NCBI GenBank assembly: GCA_964479405.1
Contig: CAYZMA010000025.1
Location: forward strand, 1-15,435
Direction of reading: 5' to 3'
Source of the DNA: JAMCZU01 sp964479405
GTDB lineage: Bacteria > Patescibacteriota > UBA1384 > UBA12157 > JAENIV01
Length of the DNA: 15,435 bases
The notes under the pieces were generated by a model. That model was not told the DNA's origin. It ran no database searches and saw only the letters and a list, made by a program, of their open reading frames with translations. The position numbers and the translations under genes were made by a program. Shown piece after piece: positions 1 to 5,964 of the stretch (position 1 is its first letter; each line of letters starts with the position of its first letter).

Positions 1-1
1 C

Positions 2-373
2 AAAGAGAACAATCTCTCCATCTGCATCGGAACGGAGTTCTGGGATGTTACCCTGACGAGGCTTAGTAGCCGAGACCTCGGGGTAGAAGGAGAAGATGCT
101 TGCGCGGTAAGTAGGCAGGCTCAAAGCCTTGGTCTTAAGCTCTGCGACCCGCAAGTGGCTCTTTACTTCTGCCTCGACTACAAACTGAGACGGGGCGAAC
201 ATCTGGTGATGCCGCTCTACGGTTTCGAGAGGGACGGAATTAACCCGACCCAGTGCGCTGACTATCAGTATCGGCCCGATGGATGCGAGGGTAAACACNN
301 NNNNNNNNAGTGTGGGGTTAGTGTCAATCAGAACTGGATATTCGAACTGAGCAAGAAGTGGGCTCAATCCTAA
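2..373 (+). CDS. Partial unrecognised protein, 5' truncated and interrupted by an assembly gap
   Basis: The frame is open from base 2 with no in-frame stop until TAA at 371-373, so the gene enters from outside the window. A GTG at 155 is available, but the 51 codons upstream stay open with the same composition, so I do not treat it as the real start. Ten Ns at 299-308 fall inside the gene. The frame is the same on both sides, but the true gap length is unknown. The visible protein (about 123 residues) is rich in Cys, Trp, Tyr and Arg, has no membrane segment, and I cannot assign it to a family. Base composition is visibly more GC-rich than the rest of the window. It ends 28 bases before a strong terminator. 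Confidence 0.6.
   Translation, partial: KENNLSICIGTEFWDVTLTRLSSRDLGVEGEDACAVSRQAQSLGLKLCDPQVALYFCLDYKLRRGEHLVMPLYGFERDGINPTQCADYQYRPDGCEGKHXXXXCGVSVNQNWIFELSKKWAQS
299..308. other. Assembly gap (10 Ns)
   Basis: Ten undetermined bases join two contig pieces inside the first gene. The run is probably a placeholder, so up to a few residues or a larger stretch of the protein may be missing. Confidence 0.97.
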
Positions 374-401
374 AGCTGCAATAGCTAAACCGCTTCAAAA
401 C

Positions 402-441
402 AGGCTCGTAGGTGTAACAACCAACGAGCCTTTTTCTTTTT
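402..441 (+). terminator. Rho-independent terminator, possibly bidirectional
   Basis: A perfect 8-bp stem pairs AGGCTCGT (402-409) with ACGAGCCT (424-431). Inside it, GGT 411-413 can pair with ACC 420-422 after an A·A mismatch. The stem runs into TTTTTCTTTTT on the + strand, a strong terminator for the first gene. On the - strand the same stem is followed by GTTTTG, so it may also stop transcripts from rny, whose stop codon lies about 110 bases away. Confidence 0.88.
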
Positions 442-490
442 AAAAACAGGTTCTAATTTTTTAAATCTAAAATATAAACCCCATCTAACC

Positions 491-536
491 TTCACATCCA
501 ACTTTTCACATCCGATGTGTAAATGCCGATGTGTAA
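491..536. repeat. 14-bp-period direct and inverted short repeats
   Basis: TTCACATCC occurs at 491-499 and again at 505-513. CCGATGTGTAA occurs at 512-522 and again at 526-536. Both pairs have a 14-base period, and the CACATC and GATGTG units are complementary, so several alternative small hairpins are possible. The array lies just past the 3' end of rny. No T-run follows on either strand, so it is not a standard terminator. The function is unknown. Confidence 0.6.
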
Positions 537-542
537 TTAATT

Positions 543-2033
543 TTACTTGGCAAATTCAATCGCCCGGGTTTCGCGAATAACATTAACTTTAATTGTCCCC
601 GGATACTGCAAGTCTTCTTCAATTTTTTTGGCAATGTCCTTAGAAAGTTTAATAGCTGTTAAGTCGTCAATTTCTTCGGGTTTGACAATAATTCGCACTT
701 CCCTGCCGGCTTGAATGGCATAGGTTTTTTCCACCCCCGGAAAAGAATTGGCAATATTTTCTAATTCTTCCAAACGTTTAATATAGTTCTCAAAAGTCTC
801 ACGCCGAGCGCCAGGACGAGAAGAAGAAATAGCGTCAGCCGCTTTGACAATAATTCCTTCAACACTTTTTATTTCAATATCGTCGTGATGAGAAGCAATC
901 GCATCGCAAACACTTTCCGAAAGACCATATTTTTTGCAAATATCAACGCTAATATGATGATGAGCACCGGGAATATCGTGATCAACCGCTTTACCAATAT
1001 CGTGCAAGAGCGAAGCTTTTTTTGCTAAATTAACATCGGCGCCCAATTCAGCGGCAAGCATTTGAGCCACTTGTGCCGATTCAATTGAATGTTGCAAAAC
1101 ATTTTGACCATAAGAAGTTCTAAATTTTAGCCGACCTAAAATTTTTAATAAATCCGGATGAAGCCCAGCGACACCCACTTCGTAAGCGGCTTGTTCGCCT
1201 GCTTCTTTAATTTCTTGACCAATTTCTTCTTTGGCTTTTTTAACCACTTCTTCAATTCTGGTCGGGTGAATTCGCCCATCGGCAATTAATTTTTCCAAAG
1301 CCACTTTAGCAACATGACGGCGAATTGGATCAAAAGCAGAAATAACCACCGTGTCCGGTGTGTCGTCAACAATTAAATCGGTGCCGGTTTCTTTTTCAAA
1401 AATTTGAATATTGCGACCTTCGCGACCAATAATTCGGCCTTTCATTTCGTCGCTCGGCAGACTGACGGCCGTCGTTGTAGTTTCAACTGTATGTTCAGAA
1501 GCTAAGCGCTGGATGACAGTTGATAAAATTTCTCTGGCAACTGTTTGGGCTTCCTCTTTGGCAATTTCTTTTTGTTCTTTAATTTTTCTAATTAGATCGT
1601 CTTTGTATTCTTTTTCAATTTGGGATAAAAGAATTTTCAAGGCTTCGTCTTTATTAAGTTTGGTAATTTTTTGTAATGCCTCGTTTTGAGAATCTTTAAT
1701 TCCGGCAATTTCTTCTTTAATATTTTCAATTGCTTTTTCTTTGTCTAAGATATTATTTTTTTCAGTTTCCAGCGATTCTATTCGTTTATCAAACATTTCT
1801 TCGCGGCGACGAAGATTTTTTTCTAGATATTGTAAATCCCTGCGACCTCTTTCTTCTTCCTTAACTGCTTCTTCTTTAATCTTTAAGGCTTCATCTTTAG
1901 CCTTGAGTAGTATCTCCTTTTGTTTTTGATCCTGTAAATCGTGCTTTTTTCGAGCAATAAAAATTCGTAAAACATAGCCAATTGCAATTCCCCCCACTGC
2001 CGTAGCGGCTAGATAAATAATTAAATTGTACAT
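543..2033 (-). CDS. rny: Ribonuclease Y
   Basis: RNase Y is the membrane-anchored endoribonuclease that starts mRNA decay in many bacteria that lack RNase E. All its parts are visible in order. There is an N-terminal membrane helix (about residues 3-26) and a long charged coiled coil rich in Glu and Lys (about 27-180). A KH domain follows with the RNA-binding loop GRIIGREGRNI (199-209). The metal-dependent HD domain has H315, the catalytic pair in LLHDIGK (342-348) and a downstream HH and AD (382-383, 399-400). At 496 residues it is close to the family's usual 510-520. The ATG at 2031-2033 has a GGAG ribosome site about 7-8 bases upstream. A TTGACT/TATTAT promoter with a 17-base spacer overlaps the stop codon of the gene upstream. 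Nothing appears truncated. Confidence 0.97.
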   Translation of the reverse strand: MYNLIIYLAATAVGGIAIGYVLRIFIARKKHDLQDQKQKEILLKAKDEALKIKEEAVKEEERGRRDLQYLEKNLRRREEMFDKRIESLETEKNNILDKEKAIENIKEEIAGIKDSQNEALQKITKLNKDEALKILLSQIEKEYKDDLIRKIKEQKEIAKEEAQTVAREILSTVIQRLASEHTVETTTTAVSLPSDEMKGRIIGREGRNIQIFEKETGTDLIVDDTPDTVVISAFDPIRRHVAKVALEKLIADGRIHPTRIEEVVKKAKEEIGQEIKEAGEQAAYEVGVAGLHPDLLKILGRLKFRTSYGQNVLQHSIESAQVAQMLAAELGADVNLAKKASLLHDIGKAVDHDIPGAHHHISVDICKKYGLSESVCDAIASHHDDIEIKSVEGIIVKAADAISSSRPGARRETFENYIKRLEELENIANSFPGVEKTYAIQAGREVRIIVKPEEIDDLTAIKLSKDIAKKIEEDLQYPGTIKVNVIRETRAIEFAK

Positions 2034-2071
2034 TGTATTTCTCCATCATAATATTAAATTCCATTACTATT

Positions 2072-2100
2072 ATAATAGCTCAAGATGAAGCAAAAGTCAA
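2072..2100 (-). promoter_or_regulatory. Promoter of rny
   Basis: On the - strand, -35 TTGACT (2095-2100) and -10 TATTAT (2072-2077) are separated by 17 bases. The -35 overlaps the TGA stop of the protease gene, so rny has its own start site in addition to any read-through. Confidence 0.6.
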
Positions 2101-2864
2101 TTATTTCCAAAAACCAACATTGTTTTTTTGCCAGTTTCAATATTATCAGAATTTCCCGCCCAATCATGAATGGCGTTGTATAAAATTTCCTGATTGTATT
2201 TATAATGATCGCCGTTTCTGGTGCCAACATCTTGAACAATCATTGTCTTACCATCAAAACCAATTACTACTACCATGTGATAAATTGGTCCGGGGCTCCG
2301 AAAATTAGGATTACCTAAAAGTCGTCCGGCCGTTGGCACAATAACCGGATGCCCCTCTGAAACTTCTTTTTTAATGTCGTCAATGGTAATGTTGTTTTTA
2401 ATTTCAAAATCGGAAAGATTATAAAAACCTTTAGCTAAATTAGCCATTTCTTTAATGGTTAAATCTTTATGTTCTCCCCAATTGTCTATTTCCCATTGAA
2501 CCATTTTTTGAATTTGGTTTTCCATTTCTTCTGCATTAATTGATTTGCCATTTATATAATAGTAGGTCAAAATAAGGGACGCTTCTTCACAAGCCTCATC
2601 ATGAAGTTGATCCCAGTTGACTAAAGGCGCCTGCGATTGAAAGGGAAAATTTTTGATTAAATAAGAATTAGGAATTTGAATTTCGGCTGTGGGTGTAATA
2701 GTGGGTGTAATAGTTGGGCTAGGAGAGAGTTTAATTGGTGATGGTGTTGAAGTGGGTATTACTCTGGCAACATTTTCTTCCGGAAAATATTTCTGATTAA
2801 CAAAAAAGCCAATCGCCGAAACTATCACTAATGAAGATATTAGAAAATATAATTTCTTGTTCAT
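2097..2864 (-). CDS. Membrane-anchored C39-like (papain-fold) cysteine protease
   Basis: The product is 255 residues from the ATG at 2864. A TTG 14 codons upstream extends the frame but would begin before the likely promoter -10, so ATG is preferred. An N-terminal hydrophobic segment (about 5-22) is a signal anchor. A Ser/Thr/Pro linker follows (about 36-60), then a Peptidase_C39_2-type domain (about 68-255). In the papain-like layout the catalytic Cys is C92 in LHDEACEEAS, the His is H196 in YHMVVVIGF, and an Asp is at D212 in QDVG. The enzyme should face outside the cell; related domains cleave or bind peptides. No ABC transporter is adjacent, so it is not a bacteriocin exporter peptidase. 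The substrate is unknown. Confidence 0.85.
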   Translation of the reverse strand: MNKKLYFLISSLVIVSAIGFFVNQKYFPEENVARVIPTSTPSPIKLSPSPTITPTITPTAEIQIPNSYLIKNFPFQSQAPLVNWDQLHDEACEEASLILTYYYINGKSINAEEMENQIQKMVQWEIDNWGEHKDLTIKEMANLAKGFYNLSDFEIKNNITIDDIKKEVSEGHPVIVPTAGRLLGNPNFRSPGPIYHMVVVIGFDGKTMIVQDVGTRNGDHYKYNQEILYNAIHDWAGNSDNIETGKKTMLVFGNN

Positions 2865-2881
2865 ATTTATATTTAGAGTGT

Positions 2882-2910
2882 AGCATATTTTACCAAACCT
2901 AATCAATCAA
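2882..2910 (-). promoter_or_regulatory. Probable promoter of the C39-like protease gene
   Basis: On the - strand, TTGATT (2905-2910) and TATGCT (2882-2887) are separated by 17 bases. A second register, TTGATT/TACACT with 18 bases, overlaps it. Transcription would start about 10 bases before the ATG at 2864, giving a very short leader with no clear ribosome site. Confidence 0.45.
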
Positions 2911-2912
2911 TC

Positions 2913-2941
2913 TAGACAGAGAGTTGATTTTTTGATATGAT
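2913..2941 (+). promoter_or_regulatory. Promoter of tRNA-Glu
   Basis: -35 TAGACA (2913-2918), a 17-base spacer and -10 TATGAT (2936-2941), preceded by TGA to give an extended -10. The start would fall at about 2948, only a few bases before the mature tRNA. It diverges from the protease promoter. Confidence 0.7.
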
Positions 2942-2951
2942 TTATTTACAT

Positions 2952-3025
2952 GGCGCCGTCGTCTAGAGGCCTAGGATATCTGCTTTTCAAGCAGAAGACC
3001 ACGGGTTCGAATCCCGTCGGCGCTA
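2952..3025 (+). tRNA. tRNA-Glu (anticodon UUC)
   Basis: A full cloverleaf is visible. The acceptor stem pairs GGCGCCG (2952-2958) with CGGCGCT (3018-3024), including one G·U pair, and the discriminator is A at 3025. The anticodon stem TCTGC/GCAGA closes the loop TTTTCAA, which places TTC at the anticodon and reads GAA/GAG. The T arm is ACGGGTTCGAATCCCGT. No CCA is encoded. I saw no second copy of its 3' end in the window that would mark an integrated element. Confidence 0.97.
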
Positions 3026-3030
3026 AAAAC

Positions 3031-3059
3031 TTCCCATTTTGGTGGTGTTTCGGTATAAT
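3031..3059 (+). promoter_or_regulatory. Promoter of the DUF3800 gene
   Basis: A perfect -10 TATAAT (3054-3059) lies 17 bases after a weak -35, TTCCCA (3031-3036). The predicted start, about 7 bases downstream, coincides with the GTG at 3066. The mRNA may therefore be leaderless. Confidence 0.6.
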
Positions 3060-3065
3060 TTAGGT

Positions 3066-3647
3066 GTGAAGAAAAAGATTACGCAAAAGCTTTATTGTTA
3101 TGTTGACGAGACGGGGCAAGATACGGAAGGAGATATTTTTATTGTCGTTGTAATTATTGTTATTAAAGATAAACATGAATTTGAGAATTACCTTGAAAAA
3201 ATAGAAAACCTAACCTCTAAAAAGAAAATCAAATGGAGCAGACTTCGAGTTCGAGAAAAACTTTTTTATCTCGAAAAAATTGTATCATCTGAAGAATTCG
3301 AGAAAAATATTTATTTTCAAAAATTTAATAATTCTATGAAGTATCATGATCTAACTGTTTTGACTATTGCCCAGGCTATTAATATGTTTATCAAGAGAAA
3401 TAAGATTGAAGAATATCAAGCGACAATTACTGTTGACGGATTGAGTAAAACAGAAAAGTTTCGCATGGCCAAAACTATCAGGAATTTAGGAATCAAAACA
3501 CGTAAGATCAGGGGAGCAAAAGACGAATCAAGCTCAATAATTAGATTAGCAGATATGACAGCTGGTTTTGTCCGACAAACATTTTCAGATAAAAATTATT
3601 TCAAAAAAATAAAAGCAAAGTATTTTAACCAAATTAACGAGATATAG
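3066..3647 (+). CDS. DUF3800 domain protein (putative RNase H-fold protein)
   Basis: A 193-residue protein starting at GTG 3066. The frame extends to a TTG at 3039, but that would place codons over the TATAAT promoter. The N-terminal strand LYCYVDETGQ (D14, E15), the central acidic residue in TVDGLSK (D124) and the C-terminal block KDESSSIIRLADMTAGFVRQ (D153, D163) match the conserved acidic positions of the DUF3800 family. That family is predicted to have an RNase H-like fold with a metal-binding acidic site. Its biological role is not settled; members are common in phage, plasmid and defence-rich regions. Here it sits alone between a tRNA gene and a convergent small RNA candidate. No partner gene is visible, so I do not claim a defence function. 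Confidence 0.8.
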   Translation: MKKKITQKLYCYVDETGQDTEGDIFIVVVIIVIKDKHEFENYLEKIENLTSKKKIKWSRLRVREKLFYLEKIVSSEEFEKNIYFQKFNNSMKYHDLTVLTIAQAINMFIKRNKIEEYQATITVDGLSKTEKFRMAKTIRNLGIKTRKIRGAKDESSSIIRLADMTAGFVRQTFSDKNYFKKIKAKYFNQINEI

Positions 3648-3656
3648 ACAAACACC

Positions 3657-3758
3657 AAAAAACCACCGTACCGTATCGCATTTCAGCGAAGGGCAGAGGG
3701 TGGAACAACCTATTCCTTGCGGACACCCACCCATACGGGCAGTATTCGGTTGCGATTT
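3657..3758 (-). ncRNA. Candidate small structured RNA gene, about 100 nt
   Basis: On the - strand a near-consensus promoter directs transcription to start at about 3757-3758. The RNA ends in a run of six U (3657-3662). Its first bases form a 6-bp stem with a distal segment (3751-3756 with 3675-3680). A perfect 6-bp stem GGGUGG/CCACCC (3727-3732 with 3698-3703) encloses a UCC-GCAA-GGA hairpin with a GNRA tetraloop (3714-3723). A long reading frame is absent. The rod shape, length and UCC/GGA tetraloop stem resemble bacterial small SRP RNA, but I do not see the conserved AGCAG internal loop. It could be a very divergent SRP RNA or an undescribed RNA. It converges on the DUF3800 gene. Confidence 0.6.
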
Positions 3759-3764
3759 AGTTTA

Positions 3765-3793
3765 ATTAAACCACAAATGGAATAATTTGTCAA
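3765..3793 (-). promoter_or_regulatory. Near-consensus promoter of the - strand small RNA
   Basis: On the - strand a perfect -35 TTGACA (3788-3793), a 17-base spacer and -10 TTTAAT (3765-3770). It is among the best promoters in the window, and no protein gene follows it. Confidence 0.75.
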
Positions 3794-3813
3794 GCGTTTA
3801 ACCAGTTAAAAGC
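3794..3813. promoter_or_regulatory. Inverted repeat abutting the -35 of the small RNA promoter
   Basis: TTTAAC (3797-3802) and GTTAAA (3805-3810) form a perfect inverted repeat around a 2-base centre, with partly matching GC flanks. It touches the upstream edge of the -35 at 3788-3793, where an activator or an AT-rich UP-like element would sit. This is a candidate operator only. Confidence 0.35.
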
Positions 3814-3903
3814 GGTAATTCTATTTTAAACTCTTAGAAAAATGCACGAACATCGACTACAAGTCGCTACCAAAAAAACAACCCTTTTAAAAGTTCGTAA
3901 TTT

Positions 3904-4005
3904 TGTTATAATAAAAGTGGTCTCGTTGAATTTTTAAATTGGGCTAACACATTTTACTAAGGGTAATTTATAAAGACCAATTTAACTATTTAGACGAGAC
4001 CTTTT
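3904..4005 (+). ncRNA. Candidate small structured RNA gene, about 85 nt, with promoter and terminator
   Basis: An extended -10, TGTTATAAT (3904-3912), predicts a start at G3919. That base is the first of a perfect 8-bp terminal stem, GGTCTCGT (3919-3926) with ACGAGACC (3994-4001), which is followed by TTTT (4002-4005). Inside lies a second perfect 9-bp stem, TTAAATTGG (3934-3942) with CCAATTTAA (3977-3985), and a small apical TTAC/GTAA hairpin (3954-3957 with 3963-3966). No coding frame is evident. The transcript is therefore a closed rod with its own promoter and a U-tract end. I do not recognise the family. Confidence 0.55.
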
Positions 4006-4059
4006 ATATAAAAATATCAAACATCAGATCAAAAGAGAACCGTCCCCTAAACTGCTAGT

Positions 4060-5562
4060 TTATTCTACCGGTGTTAATTCTTGCCAATCCCAGTAGTAGC
4101 CGGGACTGTCGTGAGTATCGGTACCAACGACAGTATTTAAACCATCGGTCCAATAATAGTTAGAACTATTGGGAACAGTATAATTTTCGCCAGTTGATGA
4201 ATTATAAACATCTTGCACCCCTAAAATAGCATCACTCCATTTATCTGCCATTTCATCTTGAGTTGATGAACGATACTCAAATGTTGAATTAATAATATCG
4301 GAAATTTCTGAACCATTTTGACTAATGATTTGTGATCTTTTAGCAACTTGGACTTGTTCATTTTTCGCCCATGCCGGATCAAGCTTAAAAGACTGATCCA
4401 TGGCTGTAGCAATTTGTTCAACTTGACTAATTTCGCTTTCCGGCGCCCAATAATGCACCAATCCAACAGTCCATAAATTTGTCCCCGATATACTAACACC
4501 TTGTTGAACAACAATCACTTTATGAATTTTACCATCGCCAGATAAAGTTCCTTCGGCGGCAGTTGTCTGGGTGATATAAGAAAGTTGTGGAATTTTCGCC
4601 ACAATATCGTCACGAGATTTAATTGAATCAATCTTAAGGTTTAAATTTTTTGCTAAAATAGTTTCAATATAGTTTTGAGCATTTCTTTCCGACATCACAA
4701 TCATATCTTGCGAAACACCACCTGACGGATTGTAATGAGAACCCTCTTTAAAACCAGCAAAATTTAAGACTTGATTTGGGACTACATAAATTGGCGGGTA
4801 GGGATTTTCAATTTGAATACCCTTGTCACCATCTGTCGCAATAATTTTTAAGGCGGCATCAATATAAGGCCTGATAGTGCCTCCATCAACGCTCCACCCT
4901 TTAGGCACATTAACTGTAAACGCTCCTTCATTCGGATCTTTCCAAGAAGTCAGTTTAACTAAATTTTTGATTTTTTCTGGATTTTTTAATTTAGTATCAT
5001 AATTAAACGACGCCAGAGTTTTCATTAAATTAGGCATATCGTCTTTTAATTGCTCGCTTGGAGCAACAAATCCAGACACAAAAAAACTCTTGCCACTGCC
5101 ATTAATACTTAAAACTCCCGCCATATCACTACCAGTATATTTGAAACGAGCAATAATAGAACTGTATTTATCAACGTTCTTTTGATCCAAAATTTGAAAA
5201 TTATTAAAAGATTTTTCAAAATATTTTTTTGTATCTGCTAAAACTTCCTCCTTTGTTTTTTCCTTTGGATAAATCATAGTGATGGCAAAAACTGTTTGTT
5301 CGTTGGTTTTTTCCGGATTAGGTCCAATTTTAATTAGTCCCCAATCATTAACTTTTACTTTCCAGCTTTCGGGCATAGAAACAGCAAAACCCCGTTCATC
5401 TTTATAGTTTACCCAACCTTTTGTTACCACCTGCCCTTTATTTGGTAAGATAATTTTTTTAACTAATAAATAAGAGCCAAAAATAATTCCTAAAAGAACA
5501 ATAACCGATAAAATCACAATCAAGATAATTTTTGACCGTTTTTGAGATAATTCTTTAACCAC
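4060..5562 (-). CDS. Membrane-anchored extracellular protein of unknown function with two related-looking halves
   Basis: A 500-residue protein from a GTG at 5562, chosen because AAGGAGG lies 3-4 bases upstream and no ATG is near. One membrane helix (about 12-35) anchors a large, probably extracellular part. Two segments open alike: WVNYKDERGFAVSMPESWKV (50-69) and SWKDPNEGAFTVNVPKGWSV (206-225). This is the 'Y...GF.v.vP.gW' start typical of PsbP-like/DUF1795-like folds. The C-terminal part (about 405-500) carries WSDAILGVQDVYNSSTGENY and a Tyr/Trp-rich end with YYWTDG and GTDTHD, a small module I have seen ending bacterial and archaeal secreted proteins. No catalytic motif is evident. It diverges from the 5666 operon. 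Confidence 0.8.
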   Translation of the reverse strand: MVKELSQKRSKIILIVILSVIVLLGIIFGSYLLVKKIILPNKGQVVTKGWVNYKDERGFAVSMPESWKVKVNDWGLIKIGPNPEKTNEQTVFAITMIYPKEKTKEEVLADTKKYFEKSFNNFQILDQKNVDKYSSIIARFKYTGSDMAGVLSINGSGKSFFVSGFVAPSEQLKDDMPNLMKTLASFNYDTKLKNPEKIKNLVKLTSWKDPNEGAFTVNVPKGWSVDGGTIRPYIDAALKIIATDGDKGIQIENPYPPIYVVPNQVLNFAGFKEGSHYNPSGGVSQDMIVMSERNAQNYIETILAKNLNLKIDSIKSRDDIVAKIPQLSYITQTTAAEGTLSGDGKIHKVIVVQQGVSISGTNLWTVGLVHYWAPESEISQVEQIATAMDQSFKLDPAWAKNEQVQVAKRSQIISQNGSEISDIINSTFEYRSSTQDEMADKWSDAILGVQDVYNSSTGENYTVPNSSNYYWTDGLNTVVGTDTHDSPGYYWDWQELTPVE

Positions 5563-5602
5563 ACTCCTCCTTAATAGTTCAAAATAAAACTAATCCTTTT
5601 TT

Positions 5603-5632
5603 ATTAAATCATTTTTTGTCCCAAAAAGCCAA
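5603..5632 (-). promoter_or_regulatory. Possible promoter of the 4060-5562 gene
   Basis: On the - strand, TTGGCT (5627-5632) and TTTAAT (5603-5608) are separated by 18 bases. This is a weak match, offered because the gene must start in this divergent region. Confidence 0.3.
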
Positions 5633-5637
5633 TTTTG

Positions 5638-5661
5638 TGATATAATTAATATTGAAAGGAG
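5638..5661 (+). promoter_or_regulatory. Promoter and ribosome site of the three-gene operon
   Basis: An extended -10, TGATATAAT (5638-5646), is followed closely by the ribosome site AAAGGAG (5655-5661), four bases before the ATG at 5666. The leader is only about a dozen bases long. The -35 is poor (TTGTCC, spacer 19). Confidence 0.6.
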
Positions 5662-5665
5662 TTTC

Positions 5666-5962
5666 ATGAGCTTAAATAGTTTTTTTCAACTTTCTGTCAG
5701 TATTTTTTGCATTGTTGGCACAATTTTTATGGTTATTCTCTTTGTCTGGACAGTTATTGTCAGAGCCCAAATTAACAGATTAATCCTGAAATTTGAAGAA
5801 ATTGCTACCACAGCTAAAACAGCAACTGGAGAATTTAAGGATTTCATTGAACGAACCATTGCTTCATTAGAAAAATTCAAAGATAGCATTTTGACCTTTG
5901 AATTTATCCGCAAAATAACTGCCGAAGTCATTACCTTAATTAAAAGTAATAAAAAGGAGTAA
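5666..5962 (+). CDS. Small single-pass membrane protein, first gene of operon
   Basis: A 98-residue protein with one long membrane helix (about 8-33) and an amphipathic, probably helical tail (about 36-98) rich in Lys, Glu and Phe. The layout resembles DUF948-like small membrane proteins, but I see no diagnostic motif. It starts at ATG with AAAGGAG four bases upstream. It ends only two bases before the YtxH-like gene, whose ribosome site lies inside its last codons. That spacing implies translation together and possibly a joint envelope role. Confidence 0.8.
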   Translation: MSLNSFFQLSVSIFCIVGTIFMVILFVWTVIVRAQINRLILKFEEIATTAKTATGEFKDFIERTIASLEKFKDSILTFEFIRKITAEVITLIKSNKKE

Positions 5963-5964
5963 TC

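Larger units (their letters stand above)
3648..4059. other. 412-base intergenic region holding two RNA candidates
   Basis: No protein gene is visible here. Besides the two RNA candidates and the inverted repeat, it holds a 5-bp hairpin with a 3-base loop (CGACT 3854-3858, AGTCG 3862-3866). It also holds the string AGAACCGTCCCCT (4036-4048), just past the stop of the next - strand gene. Confidence 0.6.

Noticed and set aside
2033..2308. Open frames on the + strand over the rny upstream region and the C39 protease gene
   Set aside because: They are antisense to a well-supported gene or its promoter, have no ribosome site and no recognisable protein.
2097..2864. C39 domain as a bacteriocin-processing exporter
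   Set aside because: There is no ABC transporter region, no peptide gene nearby, and the domain sits behind a Pro-rich stalk outside the membrane.
2952..3647. tRNA-Glu as an integration site for a mobile element carrying the DUF3800 gene
   Set aside because: No integrase and no second copy of the tRNA 3' end were found downstream, so an element cannot be supported.
3657..3758. Firm assignment of the - strand RNA as SRP RNA
   Set aside because: The tetraloop stem and length fit, but the conserved AGCAG internal loop is not seen; it is left as an alternative.
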